A DNA stretch of 64,000 nucleotides from Flavobacterium degerlachei. Its GTDB lineage: Bacteria > Bacteroidota > Bacteroidia > Flavobacteriales > Flavobacteriaceae. The position numbers and the translations under genes are program-made. This document shows, in pieces, positions 32,765 to 43,093 of the stretch. The notes beneath the pieces were generated by a model. It worked only from the letters and a program-made list of their open reading frames with translations. It was not told the DNA's origin and searched no databases. The stretch lies in the NCBI RefSeq assembly GCF_900106645.1, contig NZ_FNMV01000010.1, positions 62,001-126,000 of the forward strand, given 5' to 3'. How positions within the stretch are numbered: position 1 is the stretch's first letter; every line of letters begins with the position of its first letter.

Positions 32765-35173
32765 TTAATACAAACTTGGAAATTGCGAAGGATTAACTTC
32801 ATTCATCATAGTGTATACTTTTTCAAATATGTCTTCGATTGACGGTTTCGAGAAGTAATCTCCATCCGTTCCATAAGAAGGTCTATGTGCTTTAGCAGTC
32901 AAAGTTTGTGGTTTGCTGTCCAAATAATTATATCCATCTTGTTGCTCAACTATTTGTTGTAAAATATAAGCCGATGCTCCACCAGGTACATCCTCATCTA
33001 TTACTAACAGACGATTGGTCTTAGTGATACTTTTTACAAGATCATGGTTGATGTCAAAAGGGAGTAAAGATTGAATATCAATCACCTCACAGTCGATACC
33101 AACTTCCTGTAGCTCTTTTGCCGCTTGTTCTACCAATCTTAAAGTCGAACCGTAAGAAACTAAAGTGATGTCAGTCCCTGTTTTTATGGTTTCCACAACT
33201 CCAATAGGTGTTTTGAATTCACCGTAATTCAAGGGCATTTTTTCTTTCAATCGGTAACCGTTCAAGCATTCGATTACTAACGCTGGTTCGTCACATTCTA
33301 ATAGAGAATTGTAAAAACCTGCTGCTTTGGTCATATTTCTTGGAACTAAAACATGAATACCTCTTACGGCATTTATGATCATTCCCATCGGAGATCCAGA
33401 GTGCCATATGCCTTCTAATCGATGTCCTCTTGTACGTATGATTAGCGGTGCTTTTTGCTTTCCGCCTGTTCTGTATTGTAAGGTTGCTAAATCGTCGCTG
33501 ATAATCTGAATAGCGTACAATAAATAATCCAAGTATTGAATTTCGGCGATAGGGCGTAAGCCTCTTAATGCCATTCCAATTCCTTGACCTAAAATAGTTG
33601 CTTCGCGAATACCTACATCGGCAACACGTAGCTCACCGTATTTTTCCTGCATTCCTTCTAAACCTTGGTTTACATCACCAATGTTTCCTGAATCTTCACC
33701 AAATATTAATGCTTCAGGATATTTTGTGAAAATAGCATCAAAATTATCCCTTAGAATCATTCTACCGTCCGTATCTTCTTTGGCATTTTCTGGATAAGTA
33801 GGTAAAACTTGATCTACAGAAAACACATTCATATCAGAATCCGAATATAAATGGCTACTAAATTTTTCTTGGCCAATCTCTGTATATGATTTAATCCAAT
33901 TTGACAATTCGACTTTACCAGTTTCATTTAGGACAAGACGCAAGGTTTTACGTGCAGCAACAAGGATTTCCTTTCTTAATGGGTCTTTTATGCCGTTTAA
34001 GGTGGTAGCAATTTTCTTGATTTTATCTTTGTTGGCGCTTGAATTAGCAACTTTTTCTAACAAAGTAACTAGCTCTTTTTTATCAGCAACAATTGGGTCA
34101 ATAAATTCGCTCCATGCTGCTTTTTTCCCTTCAAGAACTTCTTTTTTAGCAGTTGCATCAATTTCAGCAATTTCTTCTGAAGATGCAATGTTAATTGCAA
34201 TCATCCATAGCCTCATCTGTCTGATACAGTCATAATCTCTTTCCCATGCAAGGCGATCTGCATCTTTATACCTTTCATGCGAACCTGAACTTGAATGCCC
34301 TTGTGGTTGCGTTAGTTCATCAACGTGTATCAGTACGGGAACATGTTTTTCACGAGCAATAGCAGAAGCTTTTTCGTAGGTAGCTATCAAATCAGAATAA
34401 TCCCAACCTTTTACTTTAAGTATTTCGAAACCATTGGTGTTTTTTTCCTTTTGGTATCCTTTTAAAATTTCAGAAATATTTTCTTTGGTGGTTTGATGTT
34501 TTGCATGAACAGAAATTCCATATTCATCATCCCAAACACTTATAATCATAGGTACTTGTAAAACACCAGCTGCATTTATAGTTTCAAAAAACAAACCTTC
34601 TGAAGTACTTGCATTTCCAATGGTTCCCCAGGCAACTTCATTTCCATCAATTGAAAATTTAGTTTTATCAGTTAATCCAGAAACTTGTCTGTATATTTTT
34701 GATGCTTGCGCAAGTCCCAATAATCGAGGCATTTGTCCAGCTGTTGGAGAAATATCAGCACTTGAATTTTTTTGCTTAGTCAAGTCTTTCCAAGAACCAT
34801 CTTCATTCAAACTATGGGTGGCAAAATGACCTCCCATTTGTCTACCTGCAGACATTGGTTCTTGTTCAATATTTGTATTACCGTATAATCCGGCAAAAAA
34901 CTGTTGTACTGTCAATTGACCAATCGCCATCATGAATGTTTGATCGCGATAGTAACCAGAACGGAAGTCACCGTTTTTAAAAAATTTAGCCATAGCTAAT
35001 TGAGGAACTTCTTTTCCGTCTCCGAAAATTCCAAATTTAGCCTTACCGGTCAACACTTCCCTACGTCCCAATAGACTGCATTCTCGGCTAGTTATAGCGA
35101 TTTTGTAGTCGTTCAACACTTCGGTTTTAAAATCTTCAAATGTTAATGTAGTATTGCTTTTTTCTTTTATCAT
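32765..35173 (-). CDS. Fused alpha/beta E1 component of a branched-chain-type 2-oxoacid dehydrogenase
   Basis: An 802-residue cytosolic enzyme joining the E1-alpha-like half (to about 420) with the E1-beta-like half (from about 455, RMILRDNFDAIFTKYPEALIFGEDSG). The ThDP-binding region reads GTIGNASTSEGLFFETINAAG, in place of the usual GDG...N form. The beta half has VDVGIREATILGQGIGMALRGLRPIAEIQYLDYLLYA-type sequence and the final domain VIDIQSLLPFD.. DE.. It decarboxylates a 2-oxoacid (2-oxoisovalerate is the usual annotation) and acylates a lipoyl E2. No E2 or E3 gene is adjacent. The fused form is the normal one in Bacteroidota. Confidence 0.93.
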   Translation of the reverse strand: MIKEKSNTTLTFEDFKTEVLNDYKIAITSRECSLLGRREVLTGKAKFGIFGDGKEVPQLAMAKFFKNGDFRSGYYRDQTFMMAIGQLTVQQFFAGLYGNTNIEQEPMSAGRQMGGHFATHSLNEDGSWKDLTKQKNSSADISPTAGQMPRLLGLAQASKIYRQVSGLTDKTKFSIDGNEVAWGTIGNASTSEGLFFETINAAGVLQVPMIISVWDDEYGISVHAKHQTTKENISEILKGYQKEKNTNGFEILKVKGWDYSDLIATYEKASAIAREKHVPVLIHVDELTQPQGHSSSGSHERYKDADRLAWERDYDCIRQMRLWMIAINIASSEEIAEIDATAKKEVLEGKKAAWSEFIDPIVADKKELVTLLEKVANSSANKDKIKKIATTLNGIKDPLRKEILVAARKTLRLVLNETGKVELSNWIKSYTEIGQEKFSSHLYSDSDMNVFSVDQVLPTYPENAKEDTDGRMILRDNFDAIFTKYPEALIFGEDSGNIGDVNQGLEGMQEKYGELRVADVGIREATILGQGIGMALRGLRPIAEIQYLDYLLYAIQIISDDLATLQYRTGGKQKAPLIIRTRGHRLEGIWHSGSPMGMIINAVRGIHVLVPRNMTKAAGFYNSLLECDEPALVIECLNGYRLKEKMPLNYGEFKTPIGVVETIKTGTDITLVSYGSTLRLVEQAAKELQEVGIDCEVIDIQSLLPFDINHDLVKSITKTNRLLVIDEDVPGGASAYILQQIVEQQDGYNYLDSKPQTLTAKAHRPSYGTDGDYFSKPSIEDIFEKVYTMMNEVNPSQFPSLY

Positions 35174-35198
35174 AGTTGAAAGGTATAACTTAGTGTTG

Positions 35199-35206
35199 CA
35201 AATTTA
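35199..35206 (-). promoter_or_regulatory. Candidate -7 box for the E1 dehydrogenase gene
   Basis: TAAATTTG on the minus strand matches TAnnTTTG and lies 25 bases upstream of the ATG. At the -33 position the triplet is ATG rather than TTG, one mismatch. Confidence 0.5.
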
Positions 35207-35359
35207 ATTAAAAACTAGCGATTATCATAATTCATTGAAATAAATATAATTTAATTATTGATAGTCAAACACGGTTAAAGATATTTATTTTTTAATTATT
35301 CGTAATTTAATAGTTATTTTATTGTAAATAACTCAATACTAAATCGGTAATTCTTACTA

Positions 35360-38188
35360 TTAAAACCATTTTCGATTAAATAAATTGATTAATATTTTAG
35401 GTGATAAAGTGATAACAAACCGTATTTTTTCATTGTAATTTTTCTGACCTATTTCCCAACCGTTTGAGGAATACACAGGAAGGTATAATTCAAAATAGTC
35501 AGGAACTAAATTTAAACGGATCCCACTGTCGTATAAAAAACGTGCGCTAAGCTGTTTGTTTTTAATTAAACCTAAATCTCCATATACTTCTATCCAATTC
35601 CATATGTTGTATCCACCATTCAAAGTGGTCATCCATTGGTTAGCATATGGGTTGTCTAATTTCGATTTAAAACCACCCTCGGCCACAATCAACTGTTGAC
35701 TAAAAAAACCACTGCTTTCGGAGCGTCCGTAATAACTATAGTCAAAAAGATAATCAGTAGGGCGGTCTAAGGCGAAACTAAAAAAGTCAGAATTGGTGTT
35801 ATTATAAAGAAAGCTACCGGCATACAAACGAAGGTTTACCTGACGGTTGTTTTCGAAAAGTTTTCTGTACTCAAATTCCGCTGCCACTTTCCCAAATTTC
35901 CCCGAAAATTGAACATCGCCCATAAAGCTCAAATGTCCAGTAATTTCAGTATTGGTATTGAAATATTTTGCATTAAATACGGAATAATTTTGAGCAATAT
36001 TGTCTGTTACAATTTCACTTTTTTCCCTATTCACTATAACCTGGCGCAAGAGGATTAATTGTTTCCGATTATCTCTAAAGTCACTTTCCCGAAATCTAAA
36101 CTGAACCATAGGGTTGATTTTTAGATAGGTTGCATCTGGTGCATAATGAAAATAGTTACCCGAAAGGGAATATTTCATGTTGTATAGAGAGCTATTTCTG
36201 TAATTCTGATTAACCACAAAAGCCGCTGAACCTGAGAAAGTTTGCGCTTTTGTGGAATACGAAGGGTTAATATCAAAAATAAAAGGTTTGTCTAATATTG
36301 TCTTATTATGCAGTCGTAATCCTGGAGACAAACCATCATATAAGTTATAAGTAAGGGTAGGAACATACAATACCTGATTGTAATAGGGATCCTCGAGATC
36401 CTTCATAAAAACAAATTTTACAGGACGATTGTTTGGAAAAAAGCCTTTTAAGGATTTCCAATTATTTCTTAAATTGTACTCTGGAACTTCATTTTTATAG
36501 TTTAAAACAATTTTGTCGGCATCTTTTCTTTCCAAAGTAAAGATGCTGTCTTTTACTGCTGGATCTACCCATTTTTTAAATACGATTTCACCATTCTTAA
36601 TTCCATAAATAGGAACAGGGACTATGACATTTGTCTTATTTTTAAGTGAAAAAGAAACGGAATCTTTCGTTTTGGACACCTCCGAAAATTTAAAATCAAT
36701 TATGTCTCTTGAATTGATAACGGTGTTGAAAAACCAATTGATATCCTTATTGGTGTTTGATTTTAATACAGATTCAAAATCTACTGCTGAAAGCTGATTA
36801 TCTTTGTTATTTAAATAGAATTGGCGCATACTATTGATTACAACATGGTCTCCAAGATAATTGTCGAGATATCTCAAGCTTAATCCTGCACGATATTTAC
36901 TGGCAATCTGTTCATTAAACTTTATAAGAGAATTTTTGGGAGCACCAAGTGGCTGGTCTAAATTCTTTCGAGCCATTAACATATAAAAATAGCTGTATTG
37001 CTCGTTGAAGTCCAAATTGGTTAAATTATAACTTTTCAATAACTTAAAAGAGGAAGCGCTCCCCAGCATTTTAGTATTCGGATGATTTTCTTCTATATAT
37101 TTCATCATCGCAAAGACTTGAATACCATCATAGATCCAAGCATCTTTCCTATTGTCTAAGCGTAGGCTGTTTTTTAGGTAAGTATGTAAATACGTTTTAA
37201 GGAATTTAATTTCATAAGTGAATTCATCCGAAAAAGGACTGATGAAAGAGGGCAATTGATTTAAGCCATAAAAAGGATTTCGTTCATAATCAGCCTGGGA
37301 AATGACAATCTTATCAAATGGATATTTTCCAATTAAATCATTTACAAAATGAACAATGCAATCAATAGCTAAGGCTTGTTGCACGGTACTGATTTTTTCC
37401 TCTTTCAAATTGGTGATTACTTCAAGAGGTTTAATGTTGAAGCTGTTAAAACTGGATTTTGGTTCTATAAAAAGACTAAAACTTGTTCGGTTCTTTCCAG
37501 ACAAGCTGAAGATAGAAAAATCTCCTTTTTGTACGGATCCTGCATTGTTTAAATCAGAGCTTACTTCAAGACCCTTTGAAAGCTTAATATCGATATCAAA
37601 ATCAGAAACGCCATTGGCAATATCATCCAGATTGTCATTATTGTATTTGATGAATTGATGATTTTCATATCGAGCAGGAGTGAGGAACCATGTTTTTAAG
37701 TTCATTCCGCCAATAGCATCATAGCCGTATTTGGTGAATTTGTCACTTGGTATTTTTACAATATAAGTAAGATGTAACTTTAATTTCTGGTGTGGAGCCA
37801 GTTTTTCCCTTAATTGAACGGTGATAATATCTGGATTTTTGTCAGTTCTTGCCGAGCTAAGGAATAATTTATTGTCATCAATAATGGTTAAATTAGTAGT
37901 GCTACCGCGTTCTTCTTCGTTTGCCAAATGGAAACCACGATAAAACTCATCAGAAAACCTTTTGGCAAGAGGTGAGTTGACATTGGAATAGGCATTATTC
38001 CAGTCATTTAAAACTATCGAACTCAAATAATCATCCGACTCATTATAAAAAGTGATTTCCTGTTGAATATTCAATGTATTAGTATCAGAATTCACTTCAA
38101 CGAACATTTGGGAATGATGTTGAGCATATTGCTTTATTGATGCCAATAAAAACAGAACACAAAATATAAGTCTATAAAATGGTTTCAA
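35360..38188 (-). CDS. M1-like pseudopeptidase fused to an outer-membrane beta-barrel
   Basis: About 942 residues. A signal peptide (KPFYRLIFCVLFLLASIKQYAQ) precedes a region to about 560 with M1-aminopeptidase architecture: an N-terminal beta saddle, then a GAMEN-like spot (FYGLNQLP), a helix where HExxH should be (YLHTYLKNSL) and WIYDGIQVFAMMKYIEE where the third ligand should be. Neither HExxH nor the second Glu is present, so catalysis is unlikely. From about 590 the chain becomes alternating aromatic/polar strands and ends NLFNRKWF, a barrel with a terminal Phe. No ATG exists near the start; TTG at 38188 is preferred over TTG at 38200 because the latter overlaps a perfect TAAATTTG box. 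Confidence 0.75.
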   Translation of the reverse strand: MKPFYRLIFCVLFLLASIKQYAQHHSQMFVEVNSDTNTLNIQQEITFYNESDDYLSSIVLNDWNNAYSNVNSPLAKRFSDEFYRGFHLANEEERGSTTNLTIIDDNKLFLSSARTDKNPDIITVQLREKLAPHQKLKLHLTYIVKIPSDKFTKYGYDAIGGMNLKTWFLTPARYENHQFIKYNNDNLDDIANGVSDFDIDIKLSKGLEVSSDLNNAGSVQKGDFSIFSLSGKNRTSFSLFIEPKSSFNSFNIKPLEVITNLKEEKISTVQQALAIDCIVHFVNDLIGKYPFDKIVISQADYERNPFYGLNQLPSFISPFSDEFTYEIKFLKTYLHTYLKNSLRLDNRKDAWIYDGIQVFAMMKYIEENHPNTKMLGSASSFKLLKSYNLTNLDFNEQYSYFYMLMARKNLDQPLGAPKNSLIKFNEQIASKYRAGLSLRYLDNYLGDHVVINSMRQFYLNNKDNQLSAVDFESVLKSNTNKDINWFFNTVINSRDIIDFKFSEVSKTKDSVSFSLKNKTNVIVPVPIYGIKNGEIVFKKWVDPAVKDSIFTLERKDADKIVLNYKNEVPEYNLRNNWKSLKGFFPNNRPVKFVFMKDLEDPYYNQVLYVPTLTYNLYDGLSPGLRLHNKTILDKPFIFDINPSYSTKAQTFSGSAAFVVNQNYRNSSLYNMKYSLSGNYFHYAPDATYLKINPMVQFRFRESDFRDNRKQLILLRQVIVNREKSEIVTDNIAQNYSVFNAKYFNTNTEITGHLSFMGDVQFSGKFGKVAAEFEYRKLFENNRQVNLRLYAGSFLYNNTNSDFFSFALDRPTDYLFDYSYYGRSESSGFFSQQLIVAEGGFKSKLDNPYANQWMTTLNGGYNIWNWIEVYGDLGLIKNKQLSARFLYDSGIRLNLVPDYFELYLPVYSSNGWEIGQKNYNEKIRFVITLSPKILINLFNRKWF

Positions 38189-38270
38189 TTGTAGGTTCAA
38201 ATTTAGTACTGCACTAATTTACATTTATTTGGTCAAAAACACCAAAAAACAGTAGTTAAATTAGTAAAAA

Positions 38271-38296
38271 AAAAAGCCGTTTAAAAAACGGCTTTA
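38271..38296 (-). terminator. Terminator after the LOG-family gene
   Basis: AAAGCCGTTT pairs with AAACGGCTTT with a 3-base loop, ending 4 bases before the stop of the minus-strand LOG gene; A and T runs flank it. Confidence 0.85.
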
Positions 38297-38299
38297 CTT

Positions 38300-39028
38300 T
38301 TAAAAATTGGGTTTTAAATTGTATTTCTTATAGAAATTATCCAAAACATCTACGACTTCATCTTCGGTGTCTACAATTTTAATTAGTTTCAAATCGTCTG
38401 GACTTACCGTTTGTTCTCCTTCTATCAATACTGTCTTTACCCAGTCAATCAATCCTGACCAAAAGCTTCTTCCTACTAATATAATAGGGAATCGTGCTAT
38501 TTTCTTTGTTTGTATCAAGGTCATTGCCTCAAACAATTCATCCATAGTTCCAAAACCACCTGGCATTACTACAAAACCTTGTGAGTATTTTACAAACATT
38601 ACTTTTCGAACAAAGAAATAATCAAAATTCAAGTTTTTGTCCCCATCAATATAAGGGTTAAAATGCTGCTCAAATGGTAAAACGATGTTTAAACCCACAG
38701 AAGTTCCACCACCTAGATGTGCACCCTTGTTACCGGCTTCCATGATTCCAGGTCCTCCACCAGTAATCACACCATAACCAGCTTTACTGATTTTATATGC
38801 AATACTTTCAGCAAGTTTATAATATCTATCCTCTGGTTTTGTTCGTGCTGATCCAAAAATCGATACACATGGACCTATTCGCCCCATATTTTCATAACCA
38901 TTTACAAATTCGGCCATAATTTTAAAAATCGCCCAACTGTCATTGGTACGTATCTCATTCCAAGTTTTTTGTTTTAATCGATCTTGGATTATTTTATCCT
39001 CATCATTATCGAAATCTTCTAATCTCAT
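38300..39028 (-). CDS. LOG-family (TIGR00730) nucleotide phosphoribohydrolase
   Basis: A 242-residue Rossmann-fold protein. Signatures: SIFGSARTKPED, VITGGGPGIMEAGNKGA and VVMPGGFGTMDELFEAMTLIQ, the PGGxGTxxE catalytic motif of lysine-decarboxylase-like / LOG enzymes. Members cleave the N-glycosidic bond of nucleoside 5'-monophosphates, including cytokinin ribotides. It has an N-terminal extension of about 55 residues, as in the longer bacterial subgroup. It is monocistronic, with its own terminator. Confidence 0.92.
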   Translation of the reverse strand: MRLEDFDNDEDKIIQDRLKQKTWNEIRTNDSWAIFKIMAEFVNGYENMGRIGPCVSIFGSARTKPEDRYYKLAESIAYKISKAGYGVITGGGPGIMEAGNKGAHLGGGTSVGLNIVLPFEQHFNPYIDGDKNLNFDYFFVRKVMFVKYSQGFVVMPGGFGTMDELFEAMTLIQTKKIARFPIILVGRSFWSGLIDWVKTVLIEGEQTVSPDDLKLIKIVDTEDEVVDVLDNFYKKYNLKPNF

Positions 39029-39060
39029 ATTTTGTGTCTTTTAACTATTATATTTTTGGA

Positions 39061-39140
39061 GCTTTTTCCTGCTGTCCGCTATATCTTTTACTTGTTGAAA
39101 AGAACAAGTAAAAGGATACCGCTACCATCAGGGCTAAGGA
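39061..39140. repeat. Dispersed palindromic intergenic element
   Basis: The spacer between uvrA and the LOG gene holds a structured element. CTTTTACTTGTT (39085-39096) and AACAAGTAAAAG (39103-39114) form a perfect 12-bp stem around a 6-base loop. The outer parts (CCTGCTGTCCGCTATAT and ACCGCTACCATCAGGGCTAAGGA, split across 39068-39140) extend the structure imperfectly. I believe near-identical elements are scattered in many Flavobacterium genomes, but only one copy is in this window, so that part is from memory. Confidence 0.65.
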
Positions 39141-39149
39141 TCCAGAATA

Positions 39150-41981
39150 CTAAAGTAATTCTTTTTTCAAAAACTGTGCTGTATAGCTTTTCTTATTTTT
39201 AATTATTTCTTCTGGAGTACCCTTGGCAACTACTTGTCCGCCGCCTTTTCCTCCTTCGGGACCAATGTCTATAATATAATCAGCTAGTTTAATCACGTCC
39301 ATATTATGTTCGATAATTAATATCGTATTCCCTTTATCTACCAGTCTATTGATGACGCCCATTAAGACTCTAATATCCTCAAAATGCAAACCGGTTGTAG
39401 GTTCGTCAAGTATATAAAAAGTGTTTCCTGTGTCTCTTTTTGATAATTCGCCAGCTAATTTAATTCGCTGTGCCTCACCACCAGAAAGGGTTGTGCTTTG
39501 CTGACCTAATGTGATGTATCCTAAACCAACATCTTGTATGGTTTTTACTTTGCGGTATATCTTTGGTATCATTTCAAAAAATGGAACCGCTTCATCCACA
39601 GTCATATTCAGTACATCTGAAATTGATTTTCCTTTGAATCGAATTTCTAAAGTTTCCCTGTTAAAACGTTTCCCTTGACAGGTTTCACATTCGACATAAA
39701 CATCTGGTAAAAAGTTCATTTCAATTGTGCGTACACCTGATCCTTGACAAGTTTCGCAGCGTCCGCCTTTTACATTAAAGCTAAAACGTCCCGCTTTGTA
39801 ACCCCTAATCATACTTTCTGAAGTCTTGGTAAACAAATTCCTGATTTCAGTAAATACCTCAGTATATGTCGCCGGATTAGAACGCGGTGTGCGCCCAATA
39901 GGGCTTTGATCTATATTAATCACTTTATCGATAAGGTCTAAACCTTCTATTTTTTTGTAAGGCTGTGGTTTTTTTACGCCATTAAAGTAATAAGCGTTCA
40001 AAATAGGGTAGAGGGTTCCATTTATCAAAGTCGATTTACCGCTACCTGAAACTCCCGTTACGCAAATCATTTTTCCTAAAGGCAATTCAATGGATACATT
40101 TTTCAGGTTATTCCCTGTCGCACCAGTTAGTTTCATGAATTTACCATTACCTTCACGGCGTTTTTCAGGAATTTCGAGTTTCATCGTCCCATTTAAATAT
40201 TGAGCAGTAATGGTATTTGATTTTAGGGTTTCGGCAGGAGTTCCTTTGCTGATAATTTCACCACCAAATTTTCCCGCTTTAGGACCTATGTCAATCACAT
40301 AATCGGCACGTTCAATCATGTCCTTATCATGCTCAACCACAATAACTGAATTCCCAATATCACGTAATTGCTCTAAAGAATGTATTAATTTATCGTTGTC
40401 TCTTTGGTGTAAACCAATGCTTGGTTCATCAAGAATATAAAGTACTCCAACTAATTGAGATCCAATTTGCGTGGCTAATCTAATGCGTTGAGCCTCTCCA
40501 CCAGAAAGGGATTTTGAACTTCGGCTTAATGATAGATATTCCAATCCTACATTCATCAAAAAGTTCAATCGGTCGTTTATTTCTTTGATGACTTCAGTTG
40601 CTATGCGCTTTTGTTTATCAGACAAATGACTGTCCAAATCTAGGAACCAAGCCGTCAAATCAGAAATATCCATGCTGCATAATTCCGAAATGTTTTGTTC
40701 GTTGATTTTGAAAAATAGTGCTTCTTTTTTCAATCTGGAACCATCGCAAACCGGGCAATTTATCTCGTCCATAAACTCCTTAGCCCAGCGTTTGATTGTG
40801 GTAGAACCGCTTTCATCATGTTGGTTTTTTATGAAATGGGAGATTCCTTCAAAATCAATTTTATAATCGCGAGCGACTCCTAAATCTTTAGAGTTGATTG
40901 TGAATTTTTCCTTTCCGCCATTCAAAATCATTTCCATGGCTTCCTCTGGAATTTTCTCGATAGCATCGGTAAGTTTGAACCCATATTTTTCACCAATGAT
41001 TTCCAATTGCTTGAAAATCCAAGAAGATTTATATTCGCCCAAAGGCGCAAAACCACCGTTTTTGATTGACAATTTGGGATTTGGGATAATCTTTTTAGTA
41101 TTGATTTCGTTTACCGTTCCTAGTCCGTTACAATGGTCACAAGCTCCTTTTGGGGAGTTAAAAGAAAATAAATTTGGTTCTGGATTTTGGTAGGAAATTC
41201 CAGTTGTGGGGCACATAAGATTTCTACTAAAATAGCGCACTTCATTCGAATCCTGATCTAAAACCATTAATACATTTTCACCATGATGCATTGCCGTATT
41301 GATGCTTTCGCTCAAACGTTTTTCATTGTCGGGAGTAGCTTCAATAACCATTCTATCAACGACAATCTCAATATCATGCGTTTTATAACGATCCAGTTTC
41401 ATTCCAGTCGTGATGTCTCGTACTTCGCCATTCACACGAACTTTCAAGAAACCTTGTTTGGCGATTTGCTGGAACAACTCCCCGTAATGTCCTTTTCTAG
41501 CTCTAATTACTGGAGCAAGGATATTTATTCGCTTTCCAGTGAAATCATCAATAATCAGGTCTTTGATTTGTTCATCAGAGTAGCTGACCATTTTCTCGCC
41601 CGTATTGTAACTGTAAGCGTCAGCAGCACGTGCATAAAGTAATCTTAGGAAATCATATATTTCAGTAATGGTTCCCACTGTGGAGCGGGGACTTTTGCTG
41701 GTTGTTTTTTGTTCAATCGCGATAACGGGTGATAGTCCATCTATTTTATCCACATCTGGACGCTCTAAGCCTCCAAGAAACTGTCTGGCATAAGCCGAAA
41801 ATGTTTCCACATAACGGCGTTGTCCTTCGGCATAAATCGTGTCGAAAGCTAGGGATGATTTACCAGAACCTGAAAGACCAGTAATAACTACCAGTTTTTC
41901 ACGAGGAATGGATATATCTATATTTTTAAGGTTGTGAACACGAGCTCCTTGAACGTCAATAGTATTGTCTTTGTCTAACAT
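39150..41981 (-). CDS. uvrA: UvrA excinuclease ABC subunit A
   Basis: A 943-residue ATPase with two ABC modules. The first Walker A is [20 protein letters not shown]; the second is [15 protein letters not shown]. Signatures [13 protein letters not shown] and [13 protein letters not shown] are both present. Zinc modules appear as CPTTG...[18 protein letters not shown] and CETCQGSG...CETCQGKRF. UvrA finds DNA damage with UvrB and starts nucleotide excision repair. The length and order are canonical. A well-spaced sigma-A-type promoter lies just upstream. Confidence 0.98.
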   Translation of the reverse strand: MLDKDNTIDVQGARVHNLKNIDISIPREKLVVITGLSGSGKSSLAFDTIYAEGQRRYVETFSAYARQFLGGLERPDVDKIDGLSPVIAIEQKTTSKSPRSTVGTITEIYDFLRLLYARAADAYSYNTGEKMVSYSDEQIKDLIIDDFTGKRINILAPVIRARKGHYGELFQQIAKQGFLKVRVNGEVRDITTGMKLDRYKTHDIEIVVDRMVIEATPDNEKRLSESINTAMHHGENVLMVLDQDSNEVRYFSRNLMCPTTGISYQNPEPNLFSFNSPKGACDHCNGLGTVNEINTKKIIPNPKLSIKNGGFAPLGEYKSSWIFKQLEIIGEKYGFKLTDAIEKIPEEAMEMILNGGKEKFTINSKDLGVARDYKIDFEGISHFIKNQHDESGSTTIKRWAKEFMDEINCPVCDGSRLKKEALFFKINEQNISELCSMDISDLTAWFLDLDSHLSDKQKRIATEVIKEINDRLNFLMNVGLEYLSLSRSSKSLSGGEAQRIRLATQIGSQLVGVLYILDEPSIGLHQRDNDKLIHSLEQLRDIGNSVIVVEHDKDMIERADYVIDIGPKAGKFGGEIISKGTPAETLKSNTITAQYLNGTMKLEIPEKRREGNGKFMKLTGATGNNLKNVSIELPLGKMICVTGVSGSGKSTLINGTLYPILNAYYFNGVKKPQPYKKIEGLDLIDKVINIDQSPIGRTPRSNPATYTEVFTEIRNLFTKTSESMIRGYKAGRFSFNVKGGRCETCQGSGVRTIEMNFLPDVYVECETCQGKRFNRETLEIRFKGKSISDVLNMTVDEAVPFFEMIPKIYRKVKTIQDVGLGYITLGQQSTTLSGGEAQRIKLAGELSKRDTGNTFYILDEPTTGLHFEDIRVLMGVINRLVDKGNTILIIEHNMDVIKLADYIIDIGPEGGKGGGQVVAKGTPEEIIKNKKSYTAQFLKKELL

Positions 41982-41997
41982 AATTTTTGCAAAAAAG

Positions 41998-42027
41998 CAA
42001 AGTTAACCTTTTGGTTTATTCTTTCAA
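41998..42027 (-). promoter_or_regulatory. uvrA promoter
   Basis: On the minus strand TTG (42025-42027) is followed after exactly 19 bases by TAACTTTG (41998-42005), a textbook Bacteroidota -33/-7 pair. The uvrA ATG lies 16 bases beyond the -7 box. Confidence 0.8.
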
Positions 42028-42063
42028 TAGAACACTTTAGAAGTTTATGTTAAAATGAGAGAT

Positions 42064-42092
42064 AAAAAACGCCAATCGAAGTTAGCGTTTTC
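42064..42092 (-). terminator. Terminator overlapping the fic stop codon
   Basis: AAAAACGC and GCGTTTTT-like arms pair around the TTA (stop) of the minus-strand fic gene, with an A/T tail. It would end the fic transcript before uvrA. Confidence 0.6.
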
Positions 42093-43035
42093 TCTTTCTT
42101 GTGCTGATATAGTTCTCAACTGCTTCTCTTGTGGTAAGCCAGTTTCTACCTTCTTTGTAGGCATCAATTTTTCCTTGTCGAGCTAATAAACTGATGTATT
42201 CTTGGCCGTAAGGCATATTAGGTTCTTGAACTAAATTTGAAATTTCGATGTATTCTTTATCGTTACCAGGAAGCGCATTAATGTAAATATTAAGCGTACG
42301 CTCTAGCGCCTGGCACATCAAAAGAGTAAGTTTTTGATAGTTGCCAGCATTAGCTTGATTGAGTGCTTCATAGTATTTCTTTCTGTCATTTTTTAGAATG
42401 ATAGCGGGAGGAAAGCCACAACGCATCAATAATAAATTCATTACTAATCTTACGGTACGACCGTTACCATCAAAAAAAGGATGGATCCAAACAAGTTTGT
42501 GATGAAAAACAGTCGCTAGTTCAATATCGTTAAGCTGTAACGGATTTGTATTTATGAAATCGATCAATTCATCTAATAAATCCGAAACTTTATTGGCATT
42601 TGGTGGGACAAAATTAGCTCCTGAAATACGGACACCGCCATTGCGTAAACGCCCAGCAAAATCTTCTTCGATAGAGCGTAAAACCAGGGCATGTAAAGAA
42701 AGAATATCGATGCTTCGTAAAACATATTGATCATTTACTACTGTAAACAAAAAATCAATGGCTTTGTCGTGGTTGTAGGTTTCAAAATGCTCCCGTAATG
42801 ATTTTCCTTTTATAGTAATTCCCTCTTGAATGACCATTTGTGTTTCTCGTAAAGTCAGTGAGTTTCCTTCAATACTATTAGAGTTATAGGTCCATTCTAT
42901 AGAAAGACTTTCCTTGATTTTATTCAAAGCGATTGTAGGCAAAGGTCTGCTGGATTGCAAAATTTGCTTTTTTTCATACAATCTGTCAAAGGTTGTTTGA
43001 AACTCTTCTCGATAGTTTAGGTCTATGTTCCACAT
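42082..43035 (-). CDS. Fic-family AMP-transferase, class II self-inhibited
   Basis: A 317-residue protein. The Fic core motif HPFFDGNGRTVR spans 185-196, with the catalytic His185. The N-terminal inhibitory motif (S/T)xxxE(G/N) is present as SNSIEGN with Glu56, so the enzyme is class II: the inhibitory helix is in the same chain. A C-terminal helix-turn-helix-like region (YGQEYISLLARQGKIDAYKEG) probably positions targets or DNA. Fic proteins usually AMPylate a target protein. ATG at 43035 is chosen over GTG at 43041, which lies in the -7 box. No separate antitoxin gene is next to it. Confidence 0.9.
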   Translation of the reverse strand: MWNIDLNYREEFQTTFDRLYEKKQILQSSRPLPTIALNKIKESLSIEWTYNSNSIEGNSLTLRETQMVIQEGITIKGKSLREHFETYNHDKAIDFLFTVVNDQYVLRSIDILSLHALVLRSIEEDFAGRLRNGGVRISGANFVPPNANKVSDLLDELIDFINTNPLQLNDIELATVFHHKLVWIHPFFDGNGRTVRLVMNLLLMRCGFPPAIILKNDRKKYYEALNQANAGNYQKLTLLMCQALERTLNIYINALPGNDKEYIEISNLVQEPNMPYGQEYISLLARQGKIDAYKEGRNWLTTREAVENYISTRKRKR

Positions 43036-43040
43036 AACCA

Positions 43041-43048
43041 CAAAGATA
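43041..43048 (-). promoter_or_regulatory. -7 box immediately before fic
   Basis: TATCTTTG on the minus strand matches TAnnTTTG and ends 6 bases before the fic ATG, implying a very short or absent leader. An inverted repeat (TATTATCGG near 43052 and CCGATATTA near 43083) surrounds the promoter and could be an operator. Confidence 0.5.
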
Positions 43049-43093
43049 CTATATTATCGGGGAATATTAAAATATAATCTATCCGATATTAAC

